Shown here one piece after another: positions 19,646-30,100 of a stretch of DNA of 64,000 nt (position 1 is its first letter; each line of letters begins with the position of its first letter). The DNA lies in the NCBI GenBank assembly GCA_014378485.1, contig JACMNO010000110.1, positions 78,100 to 142,099 of the forward strand, given 5' to 3'. The stretch is from Bacteroidia bacterium. GTDB taxonomy: Bacteria > Bacteroidota > Bacteroidia > B-17B0 > Aurantibacillaceae. The notes beneath the pieces are model-generated. The model made no database searches. It saw only the letters and a list, made by a program, of their open reading frames with translations, and was not told the DNA's origin. A program made the position numbers and the translations under genes.

Positions 19646-20932
19646 ATGAAAACAAATTTTATAGAAGAGTTAAAGTGGCGAGGGATCCTGCATGATGTCA
19701 TGCCTGGCACGGAAGAATTATTGAATAAAGAAGTTGTTACAGGTTACATAGGTTTTGACCCAACGGCAGATAGTTTACACGTTGGAAGTTTAGCTCAGAT
19801 CATGACACTTTTAAGATTTCAATTAGCAGGCCACAAACCGTTAGCTCTGATCGGGGGTGCGACCGGTATGGTTGGCGATCCAAGTGGCAAATCAGCGGAA
19901 CGTAATTTACTGGATGCCGATACTCTTAATAAAAATGTAGAAGGAATTAAAAAACAATTGAGTAAGTTTTTAGATTTTAATTGCGGAGAGATTAGTGCTG
20001 AACTGGTAAATAATTACGATTGGTTTAAAAACTATTCCTTCCTGGATTTTATCCGCGATGCCGGAAAACATATTACGGTGAATTACATGATGGCCAAAGA
20101 TTCTGTGAAGAACCGTATCAATGGTGATTCAGGCATGTCTTTCACGGAATTCAGTTACCAGTTGATACAGGGTTATGATTTTTATCATTTATGGAAAGAG
20201 AAAAACTGTAAAGTTCAAATGGGTGGTTCTGATCAATGGGGAAATATTACCACCGGTACAGAATTCATCCGTCGTAAAGCTGGCGGCGAAGCTTTTGCAT
20301 TAACGACTCAATTAATAAAAAAATCAGATGGTACTAAATTTGGTAAATCAGAAAGTGGCAATATTTGGTTAGACAGGAATAAAACTTCGCCTTACAAATT
20401 TTACCAATTCTGGTTAAATGTGAGCGATGATGACGCGAAATCTTATATCCGGATTTTTACTTTATTAGATCAATCAGAGATTGAAGCGATGGAGTTACAA
20501 CATACCACTGCACCACATGAACGGTATATACAAAAAGCATTAGCTAAAGAAATTACTATTCGTGTGCACAATGAAGCAGATTATTTACAGGCTATTGAAA
20601 CTGCTGAATTTTTATTTAAATCAAAAGCCGAAGACGTTGCTAATTTAAATCCGGAGGCTTTTGAAAAAATGTTGGGAGGGATCGATACATTTGAAGTAAA
20701 TAAAGCAGATGTAGGCAATGGAATTAACATAGTTGACTTAATAGTTGATAAAGCTGCTGTGTTCCCAAGTAAAACGGAAGCCCGTAAAATGGTAAGCGGA
20801 AACGCTATTAGTATTAATAAAACAAAAATTGCTGATGTAAACGCCATAGTAAGCTTAGAGGCTTTTATTGGTGAAAGTCATTTATTAGTAAGTAAAGGCA
20901 AAAAAGAAAATTATTTAATTAAGTTAATTTAA
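19646..20932 (+). CDS. tyrS: Tyrosyl-tRNA synthetase
   Basis: Charges tRNA-Tyr. The 428 residues contain [13 protein letters not shown] with the HIGH equivalent HVGS at 45-48, the [13 protein letters not shown] region, [13 protein letters not shown], and KFGKS (231-235) as the KMSKS loop. A C-terminal S4 RNA-binding domain is present ([20 protein letters not shown]). Size and domain order are those of bacterial TyrRS. Its own promoter lies upstream and the gene appears to be monocistronic. Confidence 0.97.
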   Translation: MKTNFIEELKWRGILHDVMPGTEELLNKEVVTGYIGFDPTADSLHVGSLAQIMTLLRFQLAGHKPLALIGGATGMVGDPSGKSAERNLLDADTLNKNVEGIKKQLSKFLDFNCGEISAELVNNYDWFKNYSFLDFIRDAGKHITVNYMMAKDSVKNRINGDSGMSFTEFSYQLIQGYDFYHLWKEKNCKVQMGGSDQWGNITTGTEFIRRKAGGEAFALTTQLIKKSDGTKFGKSESGNIWLDRNKTSPYKFYQFWLNVSDDDAKSYIRIFTLLDQSEIEAMELQHTTAPHERYIQKALAKEITIRVHNEADYLQAIETAEFLFKSKAEDVANLNPEAFEKMLGGIDTFEVNKADVGNGINIVDLIVDKAAVFPSKTEARKMVSGNAISINKTKIADVNAIVSLEAFIGESHLLVSKGKKENYLIKLI

Positions 20933-20961
20933 GAGCTATTTATATATTTTATGATTACTAA

Positions 20962-21028
20962 TTTATTACGAATATATGAATCTGTGTTTGCATTGCCGAT
21001 TCGTATATTCATACCTATTCGTAATTAA
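20962..21028. repeat. Imperfect inverted repeat (TTACGAAT family)
   Basis: TTATTACGAATATATGAAT is followed after a short spacer by ATTCGTATATTCAT and ATTCGTAAT, so both arms can pair. It lies between tyrS and the next gene and could be a terminator-like hairpin or a mobile-repeat remnant; no T tract is attached. Confidence 0.5.
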
Positions 21029-21049
21029 TTTTGTGACCCAACAACTATC

Positions 21050-21448
21050 ATGATTAAGGACATCGTTTTTCCGGAAGTATATGACGTAGCAATTGCTATT
21101 GTTCAAGAGTTTGAAGGACTTGATGAGTACAACGCCTATATTTTCAATTTTAAAGAAGAAAGTATAAAAAATATATTAGTTACTTCTACGGGTTATGGAG
21201 TGATTAATGATGTTAAGAAAAAAACAAGTACGCTTCGTCATTTTTTTGAAGAAGTAGAAACCCTAGATTATAAATTAATTGAACCAGTTTCAAAAGAAGT
21301 ATTTGGTTTGAGTAATGAATACTGGATAAGTTTCACTATCAACGAGCAATTATTTGATAAGCAATTTATTTTTTTACCAGAATCCATCATTGAATCTAAT
21401 TTTCAAATGATTCCCTTTATTGATAAAATGGGAGTTATTATTAAGTAG
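21050..21448 (+). CDS. Conserved hypothetical protein
   Basis: A 132-residue soluble protein with no signal peptide or membrane segment. It is acidic overall, with FPEVYDVAIAIVQEFEGLDE near the start and a mixed alpha/beta pattern. The wording VTSTGYGVINDVKKKTSTLR and VFGLSNEYWISFTINEQLFD looks like a well-conserved domain, but I recognise no named family. It is flanked by an inverted repeat and a family A repeat, so it is probably its own transcription unit. Confidence 0.75.
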   Translation: MIKDIVFPEVYDVAIAIVQEFEGLDEYNAYIFNFKEESIKNILVTSTGYGVINDVKKKTSTLRHFFEEVETLDYKLIEPVSKEVFGLSNEYWISFTINEQLFDKQFIFLPESIIESNFQMIPFIDKMGVIIK

Positions 21449-21452
21449 AAGC

Positions 21453-21551
21453 TGCGTGAGGGATGCGAGCGAAAATACTTTTTGTGTTCCTTTACAAAAA
21501 GATTGCAGCGGGTCAGCCCGACGGCGCTGTCTCTTTTGCGCCGGCACGCCC
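21453..21551 (+). repeat. Intergenic repeat, family A, copy 2
   Basis: Starts 4 bp after the stop codon of the preceding gene with TGCGTGAGGGATGCGAGCG, continues AAAAAGATTGCAGCGGG and ends in GCCGGCACGCCC. It has terminal inverted sequences (GCGTG, CACGC) and an internal GGCGC/GCGCC pair. Confidence 0.85.
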
Positions 21552-21698
21552 AAATCATTTCCCCCCTTATTATAAAAACAACCGCAAAAATCCCACTATT
21601 TCCAAAAAATTAGACAAACATTCCTTTTTTTGGGATGGTTTTGTGGTTGAAATAAAGTAAAAGTTATATATTTAGTAATTTAAGTACACAAAATTTAC

Positions 21699-23792
21699 AT
21701 GGCTACTACAATTTTAGAATCCTCTTCAGTGAAAGAAAAAATATCGATTGATACTCTTAAAAAAGCTTACAAGTTAATGTGCACTGCTAAAAGCATGGCA
21801 GATTTATACGAGGCCAATAAAGAGGTTACAGCAAAATATGTTCATGCAACCTCTCGTGGACACGAAGCTATACAAATTGCATTAGGACTACAATTATTGC
21901 CTCAGGATTTTGTAAGTCCGTATTACAGAGATGATAGTATTTTATTGGCTATTGGGATGAGTCCGTTTGAATTGATGTTACAATTATTAGCAAAACGAAA
22001 CGATCCATTCTCCGGAGGAAGAACTTATTATTCGCATCCTAGCTTACGCAGGGATGATATGCCAAAAATACCTCACCAAAGCAGTGCCACCGGCATGCAG
22101 GCGATTCCTACCACCGGCATTGCGATGGGATTACAATATTTGGAATTAAATAATTTGCAAAAAGAATTTGGCGGGTTAAATCCTGTATCAGTTTGTTCAT
22201 TAGGAGATGCCAGTTGCACGGAAGGAGAAGTAGCAGAAGCTTTTCAAATGGCTACTTTAAAAAAATTGCCGATCCTGTATTTAGTGCAGGATAATGAATG
22301 GGATATTTCGGCGCACGCTGCTGAGATCCGCTCACAGGATATTACCGAATATGCCAAAGGCTTTAAAGGATTGGAAACAAGGACTATTGACGGAACTGAT
22401 TTTATTACTTCTTACAATACTGTTAATGAGTGTTTAGCAATTATCCGCAAAGAACGTCGGCCGATGCTGATTCATGCAAAGGTGCCTTTATTGAATCATC
22501 ATACTTCTGGTGTACGAAAAGAATGGTACCGTCATGATTTGGAAGAAGCAGCAAAGAAAGATCCCTTACCGAGATTAAGAAACCAGTTGATTATTGCAGG
22601 AGTAGATGCTTCTGACATAAAAAAAATGGAAGACGATGCAATTGTATTTGTAGAATCTGAATATCAGAAAGCATTATTAGAAGAAGACCCACGCCCTGAA
22701 GATTTGTTTTTACACGATTTTGCACCGACACCTGTTACTGAAGAAAAAGGTAATCGTTCACCGGGAGGTAAAGAGAAGACCGTTATGGTTGATAGCGCCT
22801 TGTTTGCTATACGTGAAATTATGGAAAAACATCCGGAAGCATTACTTTACGGACAGGATGTTGGAAAAAGGTTAGGAGGAGTGTTCAGGGAAGCAGCAAC
22901 ACTGGCTCAAACGTTTGGTGATGACCGTGTATTTAATACACCGATACAGGAAGCTTTTATTATAGGAAGTACAGTTGGTATGAGTGCCGTAGGATTAAAA
23001 CCTATTGTTGAGGTTCAGTTTGCAGATTATATTTGGCCGGGTTTAAATCAATTGTTTACTGAAGTAAGCCGTTCCTGTTATTTAAGTAATGGTAAATGGC
23101 CCGTAAGTTGTATTATTCGCGTTCCGATTGGTGCTTATGGCAGTGGCGGACCCTATCATTCAAGTTCAGTAGAAAGTGTATTAGCAAATATTAAAGGAAT
23201 TAAGATCGCCTATCCAAGTACCGGCGCAGATTTAAAAGGATTAATGAAAGCCGCTTTTTACGATCCGAATCCTGTTGTAATGCTCGAACATAAAGGATTA
23301 TATTGGAGTAAAATTAAAGGCACGGAAGATGCCAAGACGATAGAACCGGATGAAGATTATATCATTCCATTTGGTAAGGGCAGAATTGTGCAAGAAGCTT
23401 CTGAAGAAAATATATCCAAAGGTAAATCCCTAACCGTTATTACTTACGGCATGGGTGTTTATTGGGCAAAGAGCGCTGCTAAAAAATTTGAAGGACAAGT
23501 AGAAATTATTGATTTAAGAACTATTGCGCCAGTGGATGAAGAGCTAATGTTTGCAAGTGCGAGCAAGCACGGTAAATGTTTGGTGTTAACCGAAGAGCCA
23601 GTATTTAATGGCTTTGCTCAAAGTATGGCAGCTCGTATTTCCGAAAACTGTTTCAAAAAATTAGATGCACCAGTAAGAGTAATTGGTGCGGAGAATTTAC
23701 CGGCTATTCCTTTAAATTCTATTCTGGAAAAAACCATGTTGCCAAACGCTGATAAGGTTGAAAAAGCGATTGAGGATTTGTTGAATTATTAA
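21699..23792 (+). CDS. Fused 2-oxoacid dehydrogenase E1 (alpha + beta subunits), TPP-dependent
   Basis: A 697-residue fusion of E1 alpha (residues about 10-340) and E1 beta (about 360-697), as found in many Bacteroidota for branched-chain 2-oxoacid or 2-oxoisovalerate dehydrogenase. The alpha part has the thiamine-diphosphate motif from GDASCTEGE to NEW and the ATSRGHEAIQIALGL entry region. The beta part has YGQDVGKRLGGVF, FNTPIQEAFIIG and RVPIGAYGSGGPYHSS, with GGPYHSS near the active site. It decarboxylates the 2-oxoacid and passes the acyl group to lipoyl-E2. No E2 or E3 gene is nearby, so partners must lie elsewhere. Substrate could also be pyruvate; branched chain is favoured by the fusion type. 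Confidence 0.9.
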   Translation: MATTILESSSVKEKISIDTLKKAYKLMCTAKSMADLYEANKEVTAKYVHATSRGHEAIQIALGLQLLPQDFVSPYYRDDSILLAIGMSPFELMLQLLAKRNDPFSGGRTYYSHPSLRRDDMPKIPHQSSATGMQAIPTTGIAMGLQYLELNNLQKEFGGLNPVSVCSLGDASCTEGEVAEAFQMATLKKLPILYLVQDNEWDISAHAAEIRSQDITEYAKGFKGLETRTIDGTDFITSYNTVNECLAIIRKERRPMLIHAKVPLLNHHTSGVRKEWYRHDLEEAAKKDPLPRLRNQLIIAGVDASDIKKMEDDAIVFVESEYQKALLEEDPRPEDLFLHDFAPTPVTEEKGNRSPGGKEKTVMVDSALFAIREIMEKHPEALLYGQDVGKRLGGVFREAATLAQTFGDDRVFNTPIQEAFIIGSTVGMSAVGLKPIVEVQFADYIWPGLNQLFTEVSRSCYLSNGKWPVSCIIRVPIGAYGSGGPYHSSSVESVLANIKGIKIAYPSTGADLKGLMKAAFYDPNPVVMLEHKGLYWSKIKGTEDAKTIEPDEDYIIPFGKGRIVQEASEENISKGKSLTVITYGMGVYWAKSAAKKFEGQVEIIDLRTIAPVDEELMFASASKHGKCLVLTEEPVFNGFAQSMAARISENCFKKLDAPVRVIGAENLPAIPLNSILEKTMLPNADKVEKAIEDLLNY

Positions 23793-23804
23793 ACTAAATT
23801 AAAA

Positions 23805-24518
23805 TTAGCAACACTTATCTTCAACAGAGTTCCACTCGTGTTCGATATTAGTCATTAGTAAGGCGTTATCAAATTGGACTGAATTTTTCGGAAAATCTTT
23901 GGTATTATTAAAGAAACTGGATTCGACGGATTTAACTTCCAAAGGTTCAACTTTCCATTGATTGGTTTTTAAAAGCATTCCATCAAATTTATTGCCGTTA
24001 GGTGAATAGCCAACAGACCCGTTTTCAAAAAATGAAGAGGCATTTTCCAGGGTTTCAAAAATAGAACCCGGATTAAAGATTGTCGTTCTTTTTCCTTCTA
24101 TTGCAATAGTGGTATTATCAGAACTTTTAAAAGAAACCTGGTAATTTTGATCGAATTCCTTTACTTCAAACTTAGCTAAATAATGTTTGCCTGGAAAAAG
24201 CCTTCCGCCAACTATGGTATTAAACAAGGAAGAGCTATCCCTTCTTGGAATGTAAACACCTTCTTTTACGATTCCATTTTCATCCCATTCTACGGCAATT
24301 CGATGTGCGCCATTTTCAGAAGATAATCCGGTAAATGCAGGAAAGCCAATGGGACGAATATGTTTTAACCGGATCAAACAAATGCCAACAATTGCTTTTC
24401 CTTTAAATATTTTTGGCCTGAAAGGTTTAGGAATTAATTTGGCGATAATTTCCGGGTCAACCGTGTAGTTAATAAGTATACGCCTATCGATAACGCCTTT
24501 TAAAGTTGGTATTTTCAT
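23805..24518 (-). CDS. DUF2071 (YqjF-like) family protein
   Basis: A 237-residue protein of the acetoacetate-decarboxylase-like DUF2071 family. Indicators are the opening VIDRRILINYTVDPEIIAKL (9-28) followed by IPKPFRP, then AIVGICLIRLKHIRPIGFPA and VYIPRRDSSSLFNTIVGGRLF. No signal peptide is seen, so it is cytoplasmic. The enzymatic activity of the family is not settled to my knowledge. The C-terminus ends HEWNSVEDKCC with a Cys pair. It is convergent with the E1 gene (12 bp apart) and lies 8 bp downstream of the DUF2147 gene on the same strand, so the two probably form one operon. Confidence 0.85.
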   Translation of the reverse strand: MKIPTLKGVIDRRILINYTVDPEIIAKLIPKPFRPKIFKGKAIVGICLIRLKHIRPIGFPAFTGLSSENGAHRIAVEWDENGIVKEGVYIPRRDSSSLFNTIVGGRLFPGKHYLAKFEVKEFDQNYQVSFKSSDNTTIAIEGKRTTIFNPGSIFETLENASSFFENGSVGYSPNGNKFDGMLLKTNQWKVEPLEVKSVESSFFNNTKDFPKNSVQFDNALLMTNIEHEWNSVEDKCC

Positions 24519-24525
24519 AGTGATT

Positions 24526-24939
24526 TTATTTCACCTTCACCCAAAAGGCTGTTCTTCCTAATAAAGATACACCAATGAATCCACGGACATTTAAATTTCC
24601 TTTTTCGTCACGTGTAATTTTACAACTGTAAGTCTTGCCATTTTTAGGATCATAAATCGTTCCGTTATGCCACAAGTCTTTACCGTCGAAATCAAAATCC
24701 TTTAAAATTTCTTTTCCAGCCAGCTTATCAGTCTGTTTGTTTTTGTCAGGGTTATTGGCATCCAGTTTGCCGGGAGTTTTGGTCCAGCTTAAAATGCCAC
24801 AGTATTTAGCGCCTTTTTTTGTGATCTCTACCATGCCTTCATTCTTGTCGGTCATGTAGGTTCCAATGAGCGCATCGCCGTTTTGAGCGAATACAGTTAA
24901 TGAGATAAACAGTAGTAGTAATGCGAATATATTTTTCAT
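24526..24939 (-). CDS. DUF2147 family periplasmic protein
   Basis: A 137-residue protein with a clean signal peptide (FALLLLFISLTVFAQ) and the lipocalin-like DUF2147 pattern: DALIGTYMTDKNEGMVEITK, YCGILSWTKTPGK, DLWHNGTIYDPKNGKTYSC and RGFIGVSLLGRTAFWVKV. The family is common in Proteobacteria and Bacteroidota; its function is unknown, and it is expected in the periplasm. It heads a two-gene unit with the DUF2071 gene. Confidence 0.9.
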   Translation of the reverse strand: MKNIFALLLLFISLTVFAQNGDALIGTYMTDKNEGMVEITKKGAKYCGILSWTKTPGKLDANNPDKNKQTDKLAGKEILKDFDFDGKDLWHNGTIYDPKNGKTYSCKITRDEKGNLNVRGFIGVSLLGRTAFWVKVK

Positions 24940-24983
24940 AGTTGTTTTATTAAGTAATAAAAATATATAATTTATTTGAAATA

Positions 24984-26633
24984 TTAATGATTTACAACTA
25001 GTAATTTTGTGAATGTATTGTTTTTAGAATCGGTAATTATCAAAGAATAAATTCCGCTTGGCACGGCACTTATATTCAATTGACTGATAGATTTTTGAAA
25101 TAAAGAAGATACAATCTCGTTTCCTAAAACATCAATGAGTTTGATGTTCACATATTCAATCAAATTATCTATGCTAATAGTAACATAATTGCTTGCTGGA
25201 TTTGGGTAAATTGAGATTTGTTCTTTTTTTAATTGTTGAATGCCAGTGCAGGTATTGACTGAAATAGTTTGTGTTACTGGCGTACCGGATCCTGATGCAT
25301 TGGTTGCGATTAAGGTAATGTTTTTAATGCCTGAGGAAGTGTAGGTGATAACAGGGTTTTGTAAAGATGATATTGGTGTTGTTGTTCCAGGCATATACCA
25401 ACTCCATGAAGTAGGAGAATTCGTGGAATTATCTGTTAGTGTAAAAGTTTTTGCACAAACTGTATTTGAGTTCGCTGTTGTAAAATCACTTACCGGAGGG
25501 TACTGAGTGACAGCATCATTTCTTTTATACCAAATAGGTGAGGTGTAAATTAAATCGCCGTCAGCCTGCGTTATTTTAAGGTAGTAATAATAGGAAGCGT
25601 TATTGGCTAACGTATGGGTATACGTTAACGTGTTTGTATTTGTAACTGATGTTAAAACAAATGGGTTGCTTCCACTGCCCGGAATACCACAATACACAGC
25701 AATTGTTGACGTGTTTTCACCATCAGGATCGGTTATGTTAACAGATAATGTTGCGGTTCCGGAATGCGAAACAACACTACCCATCATTTGCCCATTGATG
25801 CTAAAATCTACTTTGGTATTCCAGTCATCCGATCCGTAAAAATGCATGCCTTTAATCGCATTAAATAAGTCATTTTGGTTTAGAGCGGGAGCCATAACAA
25901 CAAGTCTTCCGGCAGTTTGTCTTCCAAAAACAGAATTATGTGTATCATGATCTAAACCAATACCAAGATGATATCCTTTTTTAAGCGCGGATGTATATCT
26001 AACAATATAATCGCCGGTTGCCGGGTTCGAATAAGTGGAGTTTGTTGAAAAAGCGGGTCCGCTTCTAAAGGGGGTTCCCACAATCGCACTATCGAATGAA
26101 GCATTATATGGTTTAAAATAGAGGCTGTCATAATCCGTATTTGCCGGATGAGCAAACATTGCAAAGGCACTTGGTTTTTTGTTTATAGATTTCCATAGAG
26201 TCGCATAATTGTATTGGGAGTTGAAGACATCAAAATTACTATTGTCCCATCCAATTAATAAAGAATCGTAGCCATAAATTAAAACGTGGCCCCCATTTGA
26301 AATAACACCATACTCCATCCCATAAAGGGCTAAAAAGTTTGAAGTGGTAGCGGCTTTGGCATCTCTGATACCTTGATGGTAGATGGTTGGAGAGGTTAGT
26401 CCTGCATTTAAATGATTGTGTTCTGAAATGCCATAAAAATCAATATGTTGTGAATTTTTGGCGTAATTAAAATCCTGAAAAGGTGTGGTTAATAATGATG
26501 AAGCGCTGTCCTTGTTGCCATCCGAATAAGATGAATGCGCATGAATATTACCAAAATAGTAATTTAAGGTTTGCGAATTTGTTATTGTTGACCGAAGTAA
26601 CAAAAATAAAATGATTGAAGTATAAAGTTTCAT
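24984..26633 (-). CDS. Secreted PHP-like metallophosphoesterase-type protein with PKD and T9SS sorting domains
   Basis: 549 residues from ATG 26633, which precedes a signal peptide (YTSIILFLLLRSTITNS). The mature protein opens with GNIHAHSSYSDGN (His31, His33), the first motif of PHP-type metal-dependent hydrolases, followed by YGISEHNHL and LGIGLDHDTHN, which add further metal ligands. Residues about 390-470 are a PKD domain (FTLTDNSTNSPTSWSWYMPG) and the last 75 residues are a type A sorting domain (ISIYPNPASNYVTISI). It should be displayed or released at the surface. Substrate unknown; phosphodiester or polysaccharide phosphate cleavage is the family expectation. A start at 26678 would add residues before the signal peptide. 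Confidence 0.85.
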   Translation of the reverse strand: MKLYTSIILFLLLRSTITNSQTLNYYFGNIHAHSSYSDGNKDSASSLLTTPFQDFNYAKNSQHIDFYGISEHNHLNAGLTSPTIYHQGIRDAKAATTSNFLALYGMEYGVISNGGHVLIYGYDSLLIGWDNSNFDVFNSQYNYATLWKSINKKPSAFAMFAHPANTDYDSLYFKPYNASFDSAIVGTPFRSGPAFSTNSTYSNPATGDYIVRYTSALKKGYHLGIGLDHDTHNSVFGRQTAGRLVVMAPALNQNDLFNAIKGMHFYGSDDWNTKVDFSINGQMMGSVVSHSGTATLSVNITDPDGENTSTIAVYCGIPGSGSNPFVLTSVTNTNTLTYTHTLANNASYYYYLKITQADGDLIYTSPIWYKRNDAVTQYPPVSDFTTANSNTVCAKTFTLTDNSTNSPTSWSWYMPGTTTPISSLQNPVITYTSSGIKNITLIATNASGSGTPVTQTISVNTCTGIQQLKKEQISIYPNPASNYVTISIDNLIEYVNIKLIDVLGNEIVSSLFQKSISQLNISAVPSGIYSLIITDSKNNTFTKLLVVNH

Positions 26634-27194
26634 GCTAGTTAAGTTTCTAATAAATGAAAGTACATTATAATCTATCAAAAAATGCGTTGTTGTGCAGATA
26701 TTTGCAATTATAACAGTTAATACAAATTTACATTATTATACTGTAGTAAGGAAGCGCTTGGTCTGATGATATGCGCTTTTTATCGGCATTTAACCTTGAT
26801 GTCCAATGTTTGACCCTGTAACAATAACTATTCTTATGCGGCCTGTTTATTGTAATGAAAGTGCTAGTTTTTGCAAGCGGAGGCACGCCACCCTCTTCTT
26901 ATTTATCGGGTAATAGATAAATACCTCATGCCTTCCCCTCAGTTTAAGAGGGAATCTTATATGTGTTAGCTACTGTTTCGAACGGATTAATTGGCAAGGG
27001 ATTCTATGTTTAATTTCTATTTGAATATGTAATAAAAATAAAAGTTTATGTGCGGTTTACTAACACAAGACCTATCTTTATAAAAAGTTTTTTGTTGCAA
27101 TGTATACCACTTATTGTTGAAAACTGACCACTTGCTAAAACAGAACTTTATAAATCATATTTAATATATACATTTAAAAAACAAAATCACTACT
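26634..27194. other. 561-bp intergenic region between divergent T9SS genes
   Basis: No convincing gene. It should hold the promoters of the two divergent surface-protein genes. TATCTTTA at about 27072 is a near match to the -7 element on the plus strand. At 27100-27145 two ACCACTT motifs (TATACCACTT, CTGACCACTT) spaced by about 24 nt resemble the repeated ends of IS21-type elements, but no transposase is present. A small hairpin CCCCTCAGTTTAAGAGGG lies near 26936-26954. Confidence 0.5.
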
Positions 27195-30100
27195 ATGAAA
27201 AAAATTCTGTCAAGCATATTCACAGTTCTTTGCTCTCTAATGCACGGGCAAACGATGACTGGAACTGTTACTACACAACCATGTAATCAAAATGGCGTTT
27301 GCTCAATAACAGTTACCGGACTAACGGCTCCTCTCAGTTATACATATTTTGTATATGGCTATCCTGCGGTAGTTCATTCTAATGTTAATTCATTAAGTGA
27401 CCAGCTCATTAACTTTTCAGCAAGTAATTTTCCAAACATATATTGCGCAGCAAGTGATGGTACGAATTCGGTTAGTTTTGGACTTACTTACACAATGCCT
27501 TTTTTTGTAAGTACCAGTAACGTAAATCCTATATGTCCAAATACAACAGGCACTTTAACTGCAAGTACTTATTCTGGTACACCAGGACCTTTTACTTATA
27601 ATTGGACTAATACACAGACATTTATTAGTTATAATGGCAATAATGCTTCTGTACCAGTTGGAACTTACAGTCTTTCTGTTGCAGATCAAATTACAGGATG
27701 TAGAGTTAATATTATTGATTCCGCATCCTATATTTCTCAAACATCAAATGTTAATGTTACTTATTCGACGACAACAGCTAATTGTACTAATGGAACTGCT
27801 AGTGTTGTGGCTACGGGAGGAGTTTTACCATATTCTTATCAATGGAATACAGGCGCTAATTCCCAATCTATTAACAATTTGATCCAAGGTCAATATACGG
27901 CTACTGTTACTGATGCCCAGGGTTGTATAAATAATTATAACTGGGGAACTTATGTGCAACAAGCTTTAACTATAAATGTAAATCCATCAATCACTAATGC
28001 AACCTGTGTTCAAAATGACGCAAGCGTAATTGCCTTTGCAACCGGTGGTATGCCACCATATACCTATTTATGGAGTAATGGACAAACTACTCAAACCCTT
28101 ACTGCTGTTCCGGGTGGAACTAATTATTATGTTACAGCTACTGATGCCAATAACTGTCGTGGGTTTAGTGGTTGGTATATTGGAGTTACTACTCCAATTA
28201 ATGTTACTTATTCAACTACCCCAAGTTCATGCACAGCTCCAACAGGTTCTGCGGGACTTACTATAAATGGTGGAACAGCGCCTTACACAATTGTTTGGAA
28301 TACTTATCCAACAGCATCTACAGGCATAACGGTTACTAATCTTCGTGCCGGACAATATGGCTTTACGGTAACAGATGCGGTTGGTTGTATACAAACAGGT
28401 GTGGTTAGTATTCCACCGGTTAGCACCATCAATGCTAATTTAGGTGGTACCGCTGTAATTTGTCCGGCAACTATAGGTAATGTATTTTCTAATGTAGGTG
28501 GAACTAATCCTCCTTTTACTTATAACTGGAGCAACGGTTCAACTGCTACACAAATCAATAATGTTCCTTTGGGAGGTTACTCATGTGTGATTACGGATGC
28601 TCTTGGATGTTCAGTTACTAAATATGCGAGTTTATATTCGAGCAGCCCAATTAGTATTGGTTTAAATACAACACAAGCCAGTTGCAAATTTACAGCTGAT
28701 GGAAGCGTAATAGCTAATGCAACTGGCGGAACAGCACCCTATATTTATAATTGGACCAATGGGCAGTCAGGAGCTACAGCTTCAGGATTAGCTTACGGTA
28801 ATATCTGGGTAGCGGTAACTGACGCCAATGGATGTTCAAGCGATAATCATACGTATGTAAACTATAATGCAACTAATAATTCTTGCTACTGTACTATTAG
28901 CGGCAAGGTTTATAAAGATGCTAATAGTAATTGTGCAATGGATGGCGGAGAAACAGGGATCTATAATATCATGATCCATTGCTCTAATTTTGGTTATGCA
29001 TTTACAGATGCTAATGGTAACTATAGTTTTCAGGTACCGACAGGAACTTATACTCTATCTGAAACAGTTAATTCAACTTATCCTTTAGCAGGTTGTCAAA
29101 ATAATGCAGTAGTACAAGCTGTAACAGCGAGTTCAGGTTGCACAACTACAGTAAACTTTGCAAATAATGTTGTCTTACTTCACGATCTTCATATCATTAC
29201 AACATCTTATCCTTACAGCGCACCTATTCCCGGAAACACTTATAACCAAAGAGTGATTATTGAAAATAACGGAACTATACAGGAATCAGGAGTTCAGATT
29301 GGTTACACAAATGATGGTCAATTAGGTGGAATGGCTTCCTCAGTTTTATTTTCACAACAAGATGCAGTTAATTATCCAAACTGGTATAGTGTGCAATCAG
29401 GCTTTACATCTTTAGCTCCTGGAACATCAGATGAAATTAATGTAACCTATAATACGCCTACAAATATTCCTTTAGGAACACAGGTTAATTTTTATGATTC
29501 TACAGCGCATATGGCACCAATCAATACTACATGGTTGACAGATCAAACGCCATGGGATAATGTTCAAAATTATCAGCAAACAGTGATTGGGTCTTTTGAC
29601 CCTAACTTCAAAGAAGTAAGTCCTCAGGGAACAGGCCCACAAGGTTATATTGCAACTAAAGATTCTTTATTGAGCTATGTGATCCATTTCCAGAATGAAG
29701 GAACGTATTTCGCTCAAAACATCTCGGTGGTAGATACATTGGATAGTGATTTGGATTGGACTACTTTGCATCCGGGTTATGCAGATCATAACTACACAAC
29801 AACTGTTAGCGAGAATGGCGTAATCACTTTCAAATTTGCTAACATCAATTTACCATGGAAATACTCGTACGGAAATATTATGAGTTCCGGAATGGTAACT
29901 TATACGATTAAACGCAAACGTACCGCAGCACAAGGCACTCAGTTCAAAAATAAAGCAGCAATCTATTTTGATTATAACGCACCAGTGATAACTAACACTA
30001 CACTTAATACATTAAATGACCTGTTATCTTCAGTAAATGAAAAAACAGTAGCAGATAATAGCGATGTCATTTTATATCCTAATCCTGCTGCTGATCATTT

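Noticed and set aside
21463..21660. 65-codon open frame after the hypothetical gene at 21050
   Set aside because: It is the translation of a family A repeat plus A+T-rich spacer, with no coding character.
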